NCBI GenBank assembly: GCA_047611425.1
Contig: JBLFWJ010000043.1
Location: 1-19,711, forward strand
DNA: 19,711 bases
Direction: 5' to 3'
DNA from: JBLFWJ01 sp047611425
GTDB taxonomy: Bacteria > Bacteroidota > Bacteroidia > UBA10329
Positions 1-7,438 of the stretch are shown here, one piece after another; position 1 is the first letter of the stretch, and each line of letters opens with the position of its first letter. Position numbers and translations under genes: made by a program. The notes under the pieces are model-generated. The model ran no database searches and was not told the origin of the DNA. It worked only from the letters and a program-made list of their open reading frames with translations.

Positions 1-1143
1 ATTTCTATGGGTAGTGATTCACCCTTGCTTCAAGACCGACTTTATCTGAATGATGGTACTGGGAATTTCAATCAAGATTCCGATGCTTTACCCGAAATGT
101 TGACCAGCGGCCAATCCGTTTCTTCAGCGGATGTTGACAATGACGGTGATCTGGACCTGTTTGTTGGAGGCCGAGTTTCGGTGCAGAACTATCCCCTTCA
201 TCCAACCAGTTACTTATTAATCAATGAGGGCGGAAGGTTTATTGATCAATCAAATAACCTGGCTCCGGCACTTGCTCAAATTGGAATGGTCACTAGATCG
301 TTCTTTGCTGATGTTGATGGTGATTCTGATGAAGATCTGATTGTTGCCGGTGAGTTCTTGGCGATTACCGTATTTACAAATGAGGACGGCAAATTCAGCG
401 AAGCAGAATTAAATGGACTTGATGATTCTGATGGCTGGTGGTTTGGCCTTGAAATCTTAGATCTTGATAATGATGGAGATCTCGATATAGTTGGTGGTAA
501 TCTTGGATTGAATCACAAGTTCAAGGCCAGTTCTGATAAACCATTCAATCTGTATGCGGGAGATTTTGATCAAAATGGAAAGACGGATATCGTTTTAAGC
601 CAGTTTCAAGGCAAGCACAATTACCCGGTTCGAGGACGTGAATGTTCCTCAGATCAAATGCCATCTATCATCCATAAATTTCCAACGTTCGGAGATTTCG
701 CCATTGCCGAAGTGGACGACATTTATGGAGCTGGCATTTTAGATTCGCTACACTTGAAGGTTCACTCGTTTGCTTCTTCAGCCTTTATCAATGATGGAAC
801 TGGAAACTTTGAGAGGCACGATTTGCCAGTTGAATCTCAAGTAGCGCCAATCATGGATTTTGAACCATTAGATGTAAACGCTGATGGGATTACTGACCTA
901 CTATGCGTTGGCAATTTCTACGACACAGAAGTCGAAACGACTAGGCATGATGCCAGCTACGGTCAGGTTTTAATCGGAAATGGTGATGGTACTTTCAAGG
1001 CAATGCCTTACTCGGAAAGTGGTCTATTTGCCCCTGGCAATGCTCGGAACATGATTCAACTGGATTACACTTCCAACAAAATTCCACTCTACATTATCGG
1101 CAACAATTCGCAGCCAATGCAAGTGTTGCAATTTGCTAAGTGA
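1..1143 (+). CDS. FG-GAP/VCBS repeat protein, CRTAC1/ASPIC-like, 5' partial
   Basis: The frame is open from base 1, so the in-frame ATG at 7 is probably internal and this is the C-terminal ~380 residues of a larger secreted protein. Several FG-GAP-type calcium-binding loops are visible, with Asp-rich cores such as DVDNDGDLDLFVGG, DVDGDSDEDLIVAG, DLDNDGDLDIVGGN and DVNADGITDLL. Each lies about one beta-propeller blade apart. The order of blocks (RLYLNDGTGNF, NLGLNHKFKAS, a late EVETTRHDASYGQVL block) resembles large Bacteroidota CRTAC1/ASPIC-UnbV proteins, which I recall as around 1000 residues. It is probably an exported beta-propeller involved in adhesion or surface carbohydrate/protein binding; the exact role is unknown. 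It ends at TGA and converges on the minus-strand cluster. It has no obvious link to pigment synthesis. Confidence 0.85.
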   Translation: MSMGSDSPLLQDRLYLNDGTGNFNQDSDALPEMLTSGQSVSSADVDNDGDLDLFVGGRVSVQNYPLHPTSYLLINEGGRFIDQSNNLAPALAQIGMVTRSFFADVDGDSDEDLIVAGEFLAITVFTNEDGKFSEAELNGLDDSDGWWFGLEILDLDNDGDLDIVGGNLGLNHKFKASSDKPFNLYAGDFDQNGKTDIVLSQFQGKHNYPVRGRECSSDQMPSIIHKFPTFGDFAIAEVDDIYGAGILDSLHLKVHSFASSAFINDGTGNFERHDLPVESQVAPIMDFEPLDVNADGITDLLCVGNFYDTEVETTRHDASYGQVLIGNGDGTFKAMPYSESGLFAPGNARNMIQLDYTSNKIPLYIIGNNSQPMQVLQFAK

Positions 1144-1189
1144 TTTGCGCTTAGAAAAGTGTTTGCTAGAAGATGTAGAAAACGATAAC

Positions 1190-1264
1190 AGACCCTTCCT
1201 TCGTCAGGGAGTCAAAGTGGAAATGCTCTGTTAGCCATTTGTTTCCCTGACGAAGGAAGGGTCT
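1190..1264. repeat. Perfect 21-bp inverted repeat with 33-nt loop (REP-like element)
   Basis: The left arm 1190-1210 and right arm 1244-1264 are exact reverse complements (core CCTGACGAAGGAAGGGTC on the right), with a 33-nt loop between them. It lies between two convergent genes. The arm matches a type of short repeat I know to be common between Bacteroidota genes. No U-run follows either side, so it may act as a bidirectional mRNA 3' end but is not a classical intrinsic terminator. Confidence 0.8.
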
Positions 1265-1299
1265 CATTAATCAAATCAGCCTTCCCATTTTCAATGAGA

Positions 1300-2433
1300 T
1301 CAACGCTTTGAAAAGGCCTTCATCAACCCCAAACTAGTGAGGAAGACTGCTAGGCCTGAAAGCACGGCCAACACACACGCACCAACGTAATATTGAAGAA
1401 CGTTTTGGTGAATGTCGTCCAACGTGAGACTTTCCCAAGAAGGAATTTCTAGGTCGTTGCCCACGAATGGTGCGCCCATCAGGTAACTACCAAAAATGAT
1501 AACTGGGATTAATGGTGGAATACTGATGTTGGCGGCCGTAATGAACAACACCTTATTCATTTTCAAGGCAATCGCAGTTGGAATGCCAATCAACAATTGG
1601 AAGCCCCATATCGGTATGATTCCGAAGAATACACCAAAGCCAATCGATGCCGCTTTCTTCATGTGAGACTCATCCTTCTTAAGCGCCTCATCTCTAATCA
1701 GCAACAATGGATTGCTTCGAATAAAACGAACAGGATGATGCCAAACCAATGCTAGAATAACGAGGTAGGCATTGAGAAAACTAATTCTGGTGAAATCTGG
1801 CCCGGGTCGAAAATGACTAACTCGTTCGTCAGGATCGTACTTCACTTGAATCGGAATTGAACGGAATGGAACGCCTCTCCAAGCAAGCTTAACGATTACT
1901 TCTACCTCAAACTCAAATCGGGAAGTGAGAAATTTCTTATGTCCCAATCGCTCCAAAGGATACAAACGGAATCCTGTCTGGGTATCTGGCATTGTTTGCC
2001 CTGTCTCTGCCCAGAACCAAAAGTTCGAAAACTTGTTCGCGAAGCTGTTTTTACCAGGCATATTCTCCGCCTGAAGATTTCGAGCGCCAAGAATCATGCT
2101 CCCCGGCCAATCCTCTATTTCATCCAAAAATTTAGGCAAATCCTCAGGGTAATGCTGACCATCTGAATCGATAGTAATCGCGTATTTAAAACCCTGTTTC
2201 AAGGCTTCTTTGAAGCCAGTTTGAAGGGCAATGCCCTTTCCTTTATTCGGCTGATAGCCGAGAATAGTCACAAGTTCAGCGTATCCATCTACTATGCTTG
2301 GTGTTTCATCTGTGGCGCCATCAACCACCACAATCACATCATTGGAGTACTTCCGCACTTCCTCAATTACACGCCCAACGGTTTGTTGGTTATTGTAAGT
2401 GGGAATGATAACACACACTCCCAAATCGCGCAT
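1300..2433 (-). CDS. GT2 family glycosyltransferase fused to DUF2062
   Basis: A 377-residue membrane protein. The N-terminal GT-A domain begins at VCVIIPTYNN (residues 6-15). It has the VVVDGATDET strand and a DSDGQH motif at about 89-94 that supplies the metal/nucleotide-sugar binding acidic residues, as in dolichyl-phosphate-mannose-synthase-like enzymes. From about residue 255 there is a DUF2062 region with two to three hydrophobic segments (for example IGFGVFFGIIPIWGFQLL) and a last membrane helix near the end. The frame is open further upstream to 2538, but that start would overlap the dehydratase by over 80 bases; the ATG at 2433 puts the enzyme fold directly at the N-terminus and leaves a 22-nt gap. 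It is the last gene of the minus-strand cluster. It probably glycosylates a lipid or the polyene product at the inner membrane; the substrate is not readable. Confidence 0.85.
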   Translation of the reverse strand: MRDLGVCVIIPTYNNQQTVGRVIEEVRKYSNDVIVVVDGATDETPSIVDGYAELVTILGYQPNKGKGIALQTGFKEALKQGFKYAITIDSDGQHYPEDLPKFLDEIEDWPGSMILGARNLQAENMPGKNSFANKFSNFWFWAETGQTMPDTQTGFRLYPLERLGHKKFLTSRFEFEVEVIVKLAWRGVPFRSIPIQVKYDPDERVSHFRPGPDFTRISFLNAYLVILALVWHHPVRFIRSNPLLLIRDEALKKDESHMKKAASIGFGVFFGIIPIWGFQLLIGIPTAIALKMNKVLFITAANISIPPLIPVIIFGSYLMGAPFVGNDLEIPSWESLTLDDIHQNVLQYYVGACVLAVLSGLAVFLTSLGLMKAFSKR

Positions 2434-2455
2434 ACGCGCTTGGATGCCGGTGTGA

Positions 2456-2809
2456 TCAAATGTTTGCAATGATCTTGAAATAGGTGTCTTCGCCAGATGT
2501 AGCGACACATTGGAATCTAACGCTGTCTTCAGATTCAACGAATTTCATCGTCAACGTCAACTCTTGAAGCTTGGTTGGATCCACCACCTTAACGAACTTG
2601 ATACTCCTTGCAGATCCGATTCTAACCTCCCTAGAAAGGGCCGTCTCAGCAACCGTCCTACACATATCCATAAGCAATACTCCCGGTGCCACAGGCTGAT
2701 TTGGGAAATGACCTTGGTAAACCGGATGATCTGGATTTAAGCTAACATCAGCTTGAAAACCTTCATCGGTTTCGGTCAATAATTTAAGCTCGTAAAACGG
2801 AATGGCCAT
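2456..2809 (-). CDS. Hotdog-fold 3-hydroxyacyl-ACP dehydratase (FabZ/ApeI-like)
   Basis: A 117-residue single hotdog domain. The catalytic block HPVYQGHFPNQPVAPGVLLMD sits at residues 28-48, with the active-site His at 34. The second catalytic acid, fourteen residues later, is Asp48, where FabZ normally has Glu; FabA uses Asp at this spacing. In aryl polyene and flexirubin pathways such proteins remove water from 3-hydroxyacyl-ACP to create each double bond. The C-terminus (TYFKIIANI) is short compared with housekeeping FabZ (~150 residues). It lies 33 nt after the LolA-like gene and 22 nt before the glycosyltransferase, consistent with one transcript. Dehydratase assignment is firm at fold level; the specific substrate is inferred from context. 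Confidence 0.85.
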   Translation of the reverse strand: MAIPFYELKLLTETDEGFQADVSLNPDHPVYQGHFPNQPVAPGVLLMDMCRTVAETALSREVRIGSARSIKFVKVVDPTKLQELTLTMKFVESEDSVRFQCVATSGEDTYFKIIANI

Positions 2810-2842
2810 GCTGGATTGAAAGGTGGCAAATGTAACGCCTGC

Positions 2843-3610
2843 TTAATTCAAATTGAAGACATCTGACGGCAGTTTCTCATTCACTTTGAGATTGTCAAAC
2901 GAAATCGTTGTTTGATCCCCACTAGGATCCAACATCAAAACGCTATTGATCAACATTGTTTCCTTGGTGAAATCCACTTGAATCACCTCGGCCATTTGCT
3001 TTACACGCTTCTGAAGCGGCACCAACTCAACCCGATATTCTGACTCACTTTGAACGAACGAGCTTTTGTAGTTCTTGTCTTGAAGAATTTCACCTGTAAT
3101 GCAGCCTCCGATCAACTCTTTAATCTTTTTCATAATGCCACCAATTCCCTTCAGGTCTTTGGTTTTTCCGTTTTCGCTGAGGGTGGTTTTATCTGGCGTG
3201 ATTACCATGATAGAAGCTTTCGGCTCATTGTATTCCCAACGAATGTTGCCCTCGTTTGAAAACGCTACAACACCTTTCGATTCAAGTATGCCTTCTACAA
3301 AGGAGATTGATTTTGATTCAACGAACTTAGCTTGAAAGGTCTTGATCTCGGCTTGTTTGCTCAAGCCAGTAATCAACTCGTCTGGGTTTTCTAATGGTTT
3401 GAATTCTTGGGCTAAGGAGATTAATGAAGAAGCCAGGAAGAAAGATATCACTAGACAAAGTATCCAAGCCGTCTCAAAAAATCCTCCGTCTCGTTCCTCG
3501 ACACCTCCTTTATTAAAGGAGGAACTAAAGGGTTCCCCCTTCAAAAGGGGATGCCCGCCTAAGGCGGACGGGGGATTACTTTCTACAAAAGCAAGAGGCA
3601 GTTTATGCAT
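2843..3610 (-). CDS. LolA-like outer-membrane lipoprotein carrier protein with repeat-encoded N-terminus
   Basis: A 255-residue exported carrier. The ATG at 3610 lies inside the last codons of the deacetylase gene (8-nt overlap ending TAA), the same coupling style as other junctions here; an ATG at 3646 in the same frame is less likely. After about eight residues the protein runs through ~37 residues encoded by a palindromic repeat (NPPSALGGHPLLKG...KGGVEERDGG). A hydrophobic signal-like segment follows at about 48-67 (AWILCLVISFFLASSLISLA). The mature part has LolA-type features: FQAKFVESKSISF, the GNIRWEYNEPKASIMVITPDKTT strands and the late VLMLDPSGDQTTISFDNLKVN block ending DVFNLN. LolA-like proteins in flexirubin/aryl polyene clusters are thought to ferry the lipid-like product across the periplasm. 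The signal peptide is displaced from the N-terminus by the repeat, which may impair export or mean the true start is a rare codon nearer 3460. Confidence 0.8.
   Translation of the reverse strand: MHKLPLAFVESNPPSALGGHPLLKGEPFSSSFNKGGVEERDGGFFETAWILCLVISFFLASSLISLAQEFKPLENPDELITGLSKQAEIKTFQAKFVESKSISFVEGILESKGVVAFSNEGNIRWEYNEPKASIMVITPDKTTLSENGKTKDLKGIGGIMKKIKELIGGCITGEILQDKNYKSSFVQSESEYRVELVPLQKRVKQMAEVIQVDFTKETMLINSVLMLDPSGDQTTISFDNLKVNEKLPSDVFNLN
3487..3590. repeat. Three-hairpin palindromic repeat inserted in the LolA-like gene
   Basis: Three adjacent hairpins are visible: CCTCCTT/AAGGAGG at 3504-3522, CCCCT/AGGGG at about 3536-3550, and CCGCC/GGCGG at 3555-3567. This architecture, and the translated NPPSALGG-type peptide, is typical of intergenic repeats scattered in Bacteroidota genomes. 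Here it lies within the open frame of the LolA-like protein, between its start and its signal-like segment. Similar multi-hairpin units occur at 9160-9223 and 14730-14822. Confidence 0.75.
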
Positions 3611-4370
3611 ACGCAGGTTTTCCGATGAGTTGATCCAGCGGTACAATTTCCAGACCTAAATTTTTGCAATCATCAAGAACACGCTCTAACGCGAAGTAGG
3701 TTTCTGGGTTGGTGTCATGAAACAAGAGGATTGAAGACGTTTCCAATTGTGGCCTTACAATCTTATATATCTGATCTCGATTTAATGGGCCTCCATCCCT
3801 TGATCGCAGATCCCAACCAACCACGTCAAGATTTAACTTCTTTACCATTCTCACCACTTTCGGGTTCATCACTCCGAATGGAGGACGAAAGAAATTCGGT
3901 GTCAATCCCGTTGCTTTTTTAATCTTAACACCAGTGGTGACCACCTCATTCTCAAGGTCTTTTACACTCATCAACCCCCAAAGAATAGGATGTGTGTCGG
4001 TGTGATTGGCCACGATATGTCCTCTTTCACGAATCTCTTTTGTAAGCTTTTCGTGTTTGGTGACATTTCTACCCAAAAGGAAAAAAGTTCCTCTCAGCCC
4101 TCGCGATTCCAGCAGATCCATCATTCTTGGCGTATGCTCCGGATCTGGGCCGTCATCAAACGTCAACGCAATCTGCTTTGGCTTGTCCACAGAACAGACA
4201 ACATCCATGAAGAAGTTTGAATGGATCGTAATCGAACCATAGATTATCCAGATTAAATAGACCAGAACAAGCAGAAGGATTGACCACCATGGAATGAAGC
4301 CCAAAATGGACATCATGATGCTGATTACGAGCAACACAATAAAGATTCTTGTAAGCTTCTTAAAAGTCAT
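3603..4370 (-). CDS. Polysaccharide deacetylase family protein (NodB homology, CE4)
   Basis: A 255-residue membrane-anchored hydrolase. Residues ~7-46 form two closely spaced hydrophobic segments (IFIVLLVISIMMSILGF, WWSILLLVLVYLIWIIYG). The NodB domain follows with all main motifs: LTFDDGPDP (Asp72 and Asp73), HTDTH metal ligands His123 and His127, RPPFG (162-166), a DLRSRDGG segment and LLFHDT with the late catalytic His218. The family removes N- or O-acetyl groups from polysaccharides with a divalent metal. Deacetylases are frequent in flexirubin-type clusters, where the substrate is not established; acting on an acylated or glycosylated pigment intermediate is a guess. Its ATG overlaps the stop of the preceding ketosynthase-like gene (ATGA), and its own end overlaps the LolA-like start by 8 nt. 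Confidence 0.88.
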   Translation of the reverse strand: MTFKKLTRIFIVLLVISIMMSILGFIPWWSILLLVLVYLIWIIYGSITIHSNFFMDVVCSVDKPKQIALTFDDGPDPEHTPRMMDLLESRGLRGTFFLLGRNVTKHEKLTKEIRERGHIVANHTDTHPILWGLMSVKDLENEVVTTGVKIKKATGLTPNFFRPPFGVMNPKVVRMVKKLNLDVVGWDLRSRDGGPLNRDQIYKIVRPQLETSSILLFHDTNPETYFALERVLDDCKNLGLEIVPLDQLIGKPAYA

Positions 4371-5320
4371 TTCTTGCGAAGCAAAATCAACCCCTGCTCA
4401 TTTCCGAAACCGGTGTTGATCAGAATAGTTTTAATCGCTCTTGGATCCTCTTCATCGAATTGAACCTCGGTTTTGATCATAGCATAGCCCATCATCATTC
4501 CAAAAGCTGATGCAGAAAAGAACTCACCACAATACTCTTTAAAGTCCATGATTATCTCAAGTTCATCTGGAATTTCGCCCATGTCTCCTCCATCCAAAAC
4601 CAAATCAATTCCATCGAAGTCAATTTCATTCTCGGCAACAAAGGATCTGAAATTTTCCTCCGATTGACCATTGTGGTAGGATCCAACAGCAGCAACTTCA
4701 ATATCTCCTTCATCTCCCTCCTTTTCAAGGTAAAAGAAGTTTGAGCCTTGCCCTAAGACTGGGAATTCTGATCCGTTTACGACCGCCAATTTCATTACGA
4801 GCTCATAAAGTTCTTTGCTCATCTCGTCAATTCCACCGACCAATGCAGATTCGATTTCGCCACTACCCATCGCCATTTGAGCATCGCTCAATGCACTTTC
4901 AAAACTCAAGCTGCCTTGAGTAAACGTCATGTTGTAGCCTTGATTCTTAAGAAGCAGAGCTATCTGCCCGGCTACCGTATTGTGGGTTGATCGAATAAAT
5001 GCAGTTGGCGATAAAGCTGCATTCAAATTGGTATTCATCTCATTCAGAAAGGTCAACGTGTCGGTTGAACATCCTAAACCTGACCCAACGATAATGGCAT
5101 TGGGAATTGCATTGTCTGTCTTCGACAAACAGTCTAACGCACTGTAGGAACCCAATTTCAGAATTGGACTCATCCTCCTCAATAATCGAGGATTAAGAGT
5201 CGATTTATAATCTGGTTCTACGAGTGGTTGCTCATGCTCAATCGGCTCCAATCCGGTCAGCCATGATTCAAGATCAGTGCATTCTGAATGTCCAATATGT
5301 GATGCTGATTTAATAAACAT
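4367..5320 (-). CDS. Ketosynthase-like protein lacking the active-site Cys (chain-length-factor-like)
   Basis: A 317-residue thiolase-fold protein, shorter than a normal ketosynthase (~400). The KS-like N-terminal half is seen in RRMSPILKLGSYSALDCL, NAIIVGSGLGCSTDT and SPTAFIRSTHNTVAGQIA. Where ketosynthases have the ACSSS nucleophile, this protein reads TQGSLS (about residues 134-139), so there is no Cys. The HGTGT and GHTLGA histidine motifs are also absent: the equivalents are VLDGGD and SASAFGMMMGYAM. It therefore should not condense on its own and probably pairs with the complete ketosynthase encoded immediately upstream, as chain-length factors do in type II PKS and as ApeC-type proteins do in aryl polyene systems. 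ATG 5320 shares one base with the upstream stop (TGATG); a GTG at 5323 is the alternative start. Confidence 0.8.
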   Translation of the reverse strand: MFIKSASHIGHSECTDLESWLTGLEPIEHEQPLVEPDYKSTLNPRLLRRMSPILKLGSYSALDCLSKTDNAIPNAIIVGSGLGCSTDTLTFLNEMNTNLNAALSPTAFIRSTHNTVAGQIALLLKNQGYNMTFTQGSLSFESALSDAQMAMGSGEIESALVGGIDEMSKELYELVMKLAVVNGSEFPVLGQGSNFFYLEKEGDEGDIEVAAVGSYHNGQSEENFRSFVAENEIDFDGIDLVLDGGDMGEIPDELEIIMDFKEYCGEFFSASAFGMMMGYAMIKTEVQFDEEDPRAIKTILINTGFGNEQGLILLRKK

Positions 5321-6510
5321 CACTTGGCTTTTGATATAATTATAGTGCTGTTATTCCCTCCAAATCCAAAGGAGTTGGACATAACATGATCGATCTTTTG
5401 ATCCTGCATTTTCTTCACTGGCTCCCAATCCGTTTCGGGCATTGGTTCACTGTAATTGTGATTTGGCAAGGCTTTCTGATGCTTTATTGTCAATAAACTA
5501 AGCACAGCCTCAATCGCTCCAGCCGCACCCAACGTATGTCCAGTAAATCCTTTGGTAGAACTTATACTCGGTACATCCGACCCAAAAACTCGATCAACAG
5601 CCTTGGATTCACTCTCGTCATTATTAGGCGTTCCAGTTCCGTGTGCATTAATGTAATCGACTTCAGAAGCTTTGATTCCAGCCATGCTCAATGCCTTGGT
5701 CATGCTGAGATACGCGCCATCTCCATCCGGAGAAGAAGCCGTAGCATGATAAGCGTCATTGGTGTTTCCACAACCAGTGATCGATCCGAGTATGTTAGCA
5801 CCTCTTTGTTTAGCCGAATCTTCAGATTCTAAAACCAAGAATGCCGCACCTTCTCCTAGATTCAGGCCTTTCCTATCTCCGGACATTGGCCTGGTGTGTA
5901 GTGGATCCAAGATCATTAATGAATTGAACCCATTTGCGGTAAAAGCGGTCAGTGGATCAACTCCACCAACTAATACTTTCTTGTATTTACCAGATTCAAT
6001 CATCCTTTTGCCAAGCATGATGGAGTTTGCGGATGAACTACAAGCCGTACAAACCGTTTCCAGTTTTCCATTAATGCCAAGTACGTGCGCAACTCTGGTG
6101 GTTGTATCTCCGCAGCTGTGCGTCAGCAAAGCATTGATCTTCGAATTGTCATTCTTTTGAATCCGGTCGGAAAAGAAATTCTCTGAACGATCCATTCCTC
6201 CAACGGTAGTTCCAGAAATCAATCCATCCACATCTTGTGTGGACATTCCAGATGAGGCTAACGCTTCCTTAATTGCAACGATTGAAAGCAACGAAGTTCT
6301 TGAAAGACCTTTGGCGTCTTCATCAATGCCAGCAATAAGCTGACTGTTGGTCAATTTGATCTGACCGAAAACATGTGTTTTTGAAAGTGGCGTATTCAGT
6401 CCTTCTGCAGGCCCAATACCAGAACGGTTGTTGGAGAGATTCTCCCAAACTTCATCCGCACCGAGACCGATGGCGCAAATGATGCCCATTCCGGTCACTG
6501 CAACGCTCAT
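5320..6510 (-). CDS. Beta-ketoacyl-ACP synthase (KAS II type), catalytically complete
   Basis: A 396-residue full-length ketosynthase. The catalytic triad is visible: Cys157 in CTACSSSANS, His290 in NAHGTGTPNND and His325 in KGFTGHTLGAAGAIE. The closing NSFGFGGNNSTIII loop is intact. It performs decarboxylative Claisen condensation of malonyl-ACP with an acyl primer. Overlaps of 4 nt with the ACP upstream (ATGA) and 1 nt with the Cys-less homologue downstream place it in a tightly packed KS/CLF pair with its own carrier protein. It is the likeliest polyene-elongating synthase of the cluster. Confidence 0.92.
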   Translation of the reverse strand: MSVAVTGMGIICAIGLGADEVWENLSNNRSGIGPAEGLNTPLSKTHVFGQIKLTNSQLIAGIDEDAKGLSRTSLLSIVAIKEALASSGMSTQDVDGLISGTTVGGMDRSENFFSDRIQKNDNSKINALLTHSCGDTTTRVAHVLGINGKLETVCTACSSSANSIMLGKRMIESGKYKKVLVGGVDPLTAFTANGFNSLMILDPLHTRPMSGDRKGLNLGEGAAFLVLESEDSAKQRGANILGSITGCGNTNDAYHATASSPDGDGAYLSMTKALSMAGIKASEVDYINAHGTGTPNNDESESKAVDRVFGSDVPSISSTKGFTGHTLGAAGAIEAVLSLLTIKHQKALPNHNYSEPMPETDWEPVKKMQDQKIDHVMSNSFGFGGNNSTIIISKAK

Positions 6511-6764
6511 CTCTTACCTAAAGACCGAATGTGTGTGCACATCGAATCGATGCTCACGAATACTTCTTTCCCCTCTTCAGGGTCTTTTAGTTTGATATCG
6601 TAATGCTTATCGAAAAGCACGATCAACTCCAATGCATCAATGGAATCCAAGGCCATACCATCTTCAAGGAAAAGTCCCATATCGTTGGCGATATCCTCAG
6701 GCTTCACATCATCCAAACTCAACTGTTCAATGATCTGTGTTTTCAGTTTTTCTTCGAGTTCCAT
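6507..6764 (-). CDS. Acyl carrier protein
   Basis: An 85-residue acidic four-helix carrier. The phosphopantetheine attachment motif is ALDSIDALELIV, with Ser41; the usual DSL reads DSI, as in several polyene-type ACPs. The ATG at 6764 is preferred over the in-frame TTG one codon upstream. The stop overlaps the next ketosynthase by 4 nt. It is distinct in sequence from the second ACP at 13209-13454, so the two probably serve different steps (for example starter loading versus elongation). Confidence 0.92.
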   Translation of the reverse strand: MELEEKLKTQIIEQLSLDDVKPEDIANDMGLFLEDGMALDSIDALELIVLFDKHYDIKLKDPEEGKEVFVSIDSMCTHIRSLGKR

Positions 6765-6784
6765 CAAATGAATTTATCGGGTTG

Positions 6785-7438
6785 TTATTGGGTGTAAAGT
6801 TGTGAAAGATCGTTGACTGTTGCTAGTCCCGCTTCATTTTTCGTTAGAAGAACAAAAAGCCCATCTAATTCGTCATTTCCAACTTCTGTCCAACCAATTA
6901 GAACATGCTTACAGCTAGACTCATTGAAGAGGATCTGTGCATGTTTGAAAAGGGCTTCCGAATCAAATTCCGACAGCACTAAAAATTGTGTCTCATTGCA
7001 CTGTTTCCAGTAAATGCAGATTTCACCGATTACAATATTCGGTAGGGTGTAAACGAATTTGGCGGGGCTACCGGTTCCTTCAGAACCAACCGTTTCTTGG
7101 TACTTACGATCCGTTTTAAGGCTAGACGAATTATTGGCGAAAAGCAATGCAACAGCCTCATCATTCGCTTCTAGTTCTGATCGGATGTCATCGAGTAAAA
7201 TGTATGACCCAACAAACCCCAACTTACTCTGGTCATCCATTTTAAAGAACTTTGGATGATTGATGTCCAAAGTTCGATATAAGGTTGTTGCCAATTTGCT
7301 GGCCGTTACCTTATAAGCGTCTTCATCTTCTCCGTTTTCATTGGGATATGTAATTAACGAATCCACGATTTTAATGCTCGAACCCACCCAATCAGAAGTA
7401 ATTCGAACCCAAGCTGATATGTCAAATGAATCATTCAT
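6785..7438 (-). CDS. Degenerate ketosynthase N-terminal-like protein
   Basis: A 217-residue protein resembling only the N-terminal half of a ketosynthase. KFFKMDDQSKLGFVGSYIL corresponds to the RMD...K.A segment, VALLFANNSSSLKTDRKYQ to the GS..G.. segment, and SPAKFVYTLPNIVIGEICI to the 'N..A..ia' segment. After that, a VLIGWTEVG strand replaces the 'VLVGGVE' strand. There is no nucleophilic Cys or catalytic His. It overlaps the upstream ketosynthase end by 8 nt when started at the ATG 7438 (a start at 7471 would overlap by 41 nt). Similar short 3-oxoacyl-synthase-like ORFs sit at this place in flexirubin-type clusters as I know them; a structural partner role for one of the KS proteins is an inference. 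Confidence 0.7.
   Translation of the reverse strand: MNDSFDISAWVRITSDWVGSSIKIVDSLITYPNENGEDEDAYKVTASKLATTLYRTLDINHPKFFKMDDQSKLGFVGSYILLDDIRSELEANDEAVALLFANNSSSLKTDRKYQETVGSEGTGSPAKFVYTLPNIVIGEICIYWKQCNETQFLVLSEFDSEALFKHAQILFNESSCKHVLIGWTEVGNDELDGLFVLLTKNEAGLATVNDLSQLYTQ

Noticed and set aside
2434..2538. Upstream start of the glycosyltransferase at 2538
   Set aside because: It would overlap the dehydratase by over 80 nt, and the added 35 residues are its out-of-frame shadow; ATG 2433 starts directly before the GT fold.
3342..3659. Plus-strand 105-codon ORF opposite the LolA-like gene
   Set aside because: Antisense to a supported gene and reading through the palindromic repeat; no family resemblance.
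5759..6160. Plus-strand 133-codon ORF
   Set aside because: Lies entirely opposite the catalytic core of a clear ketosynthase.
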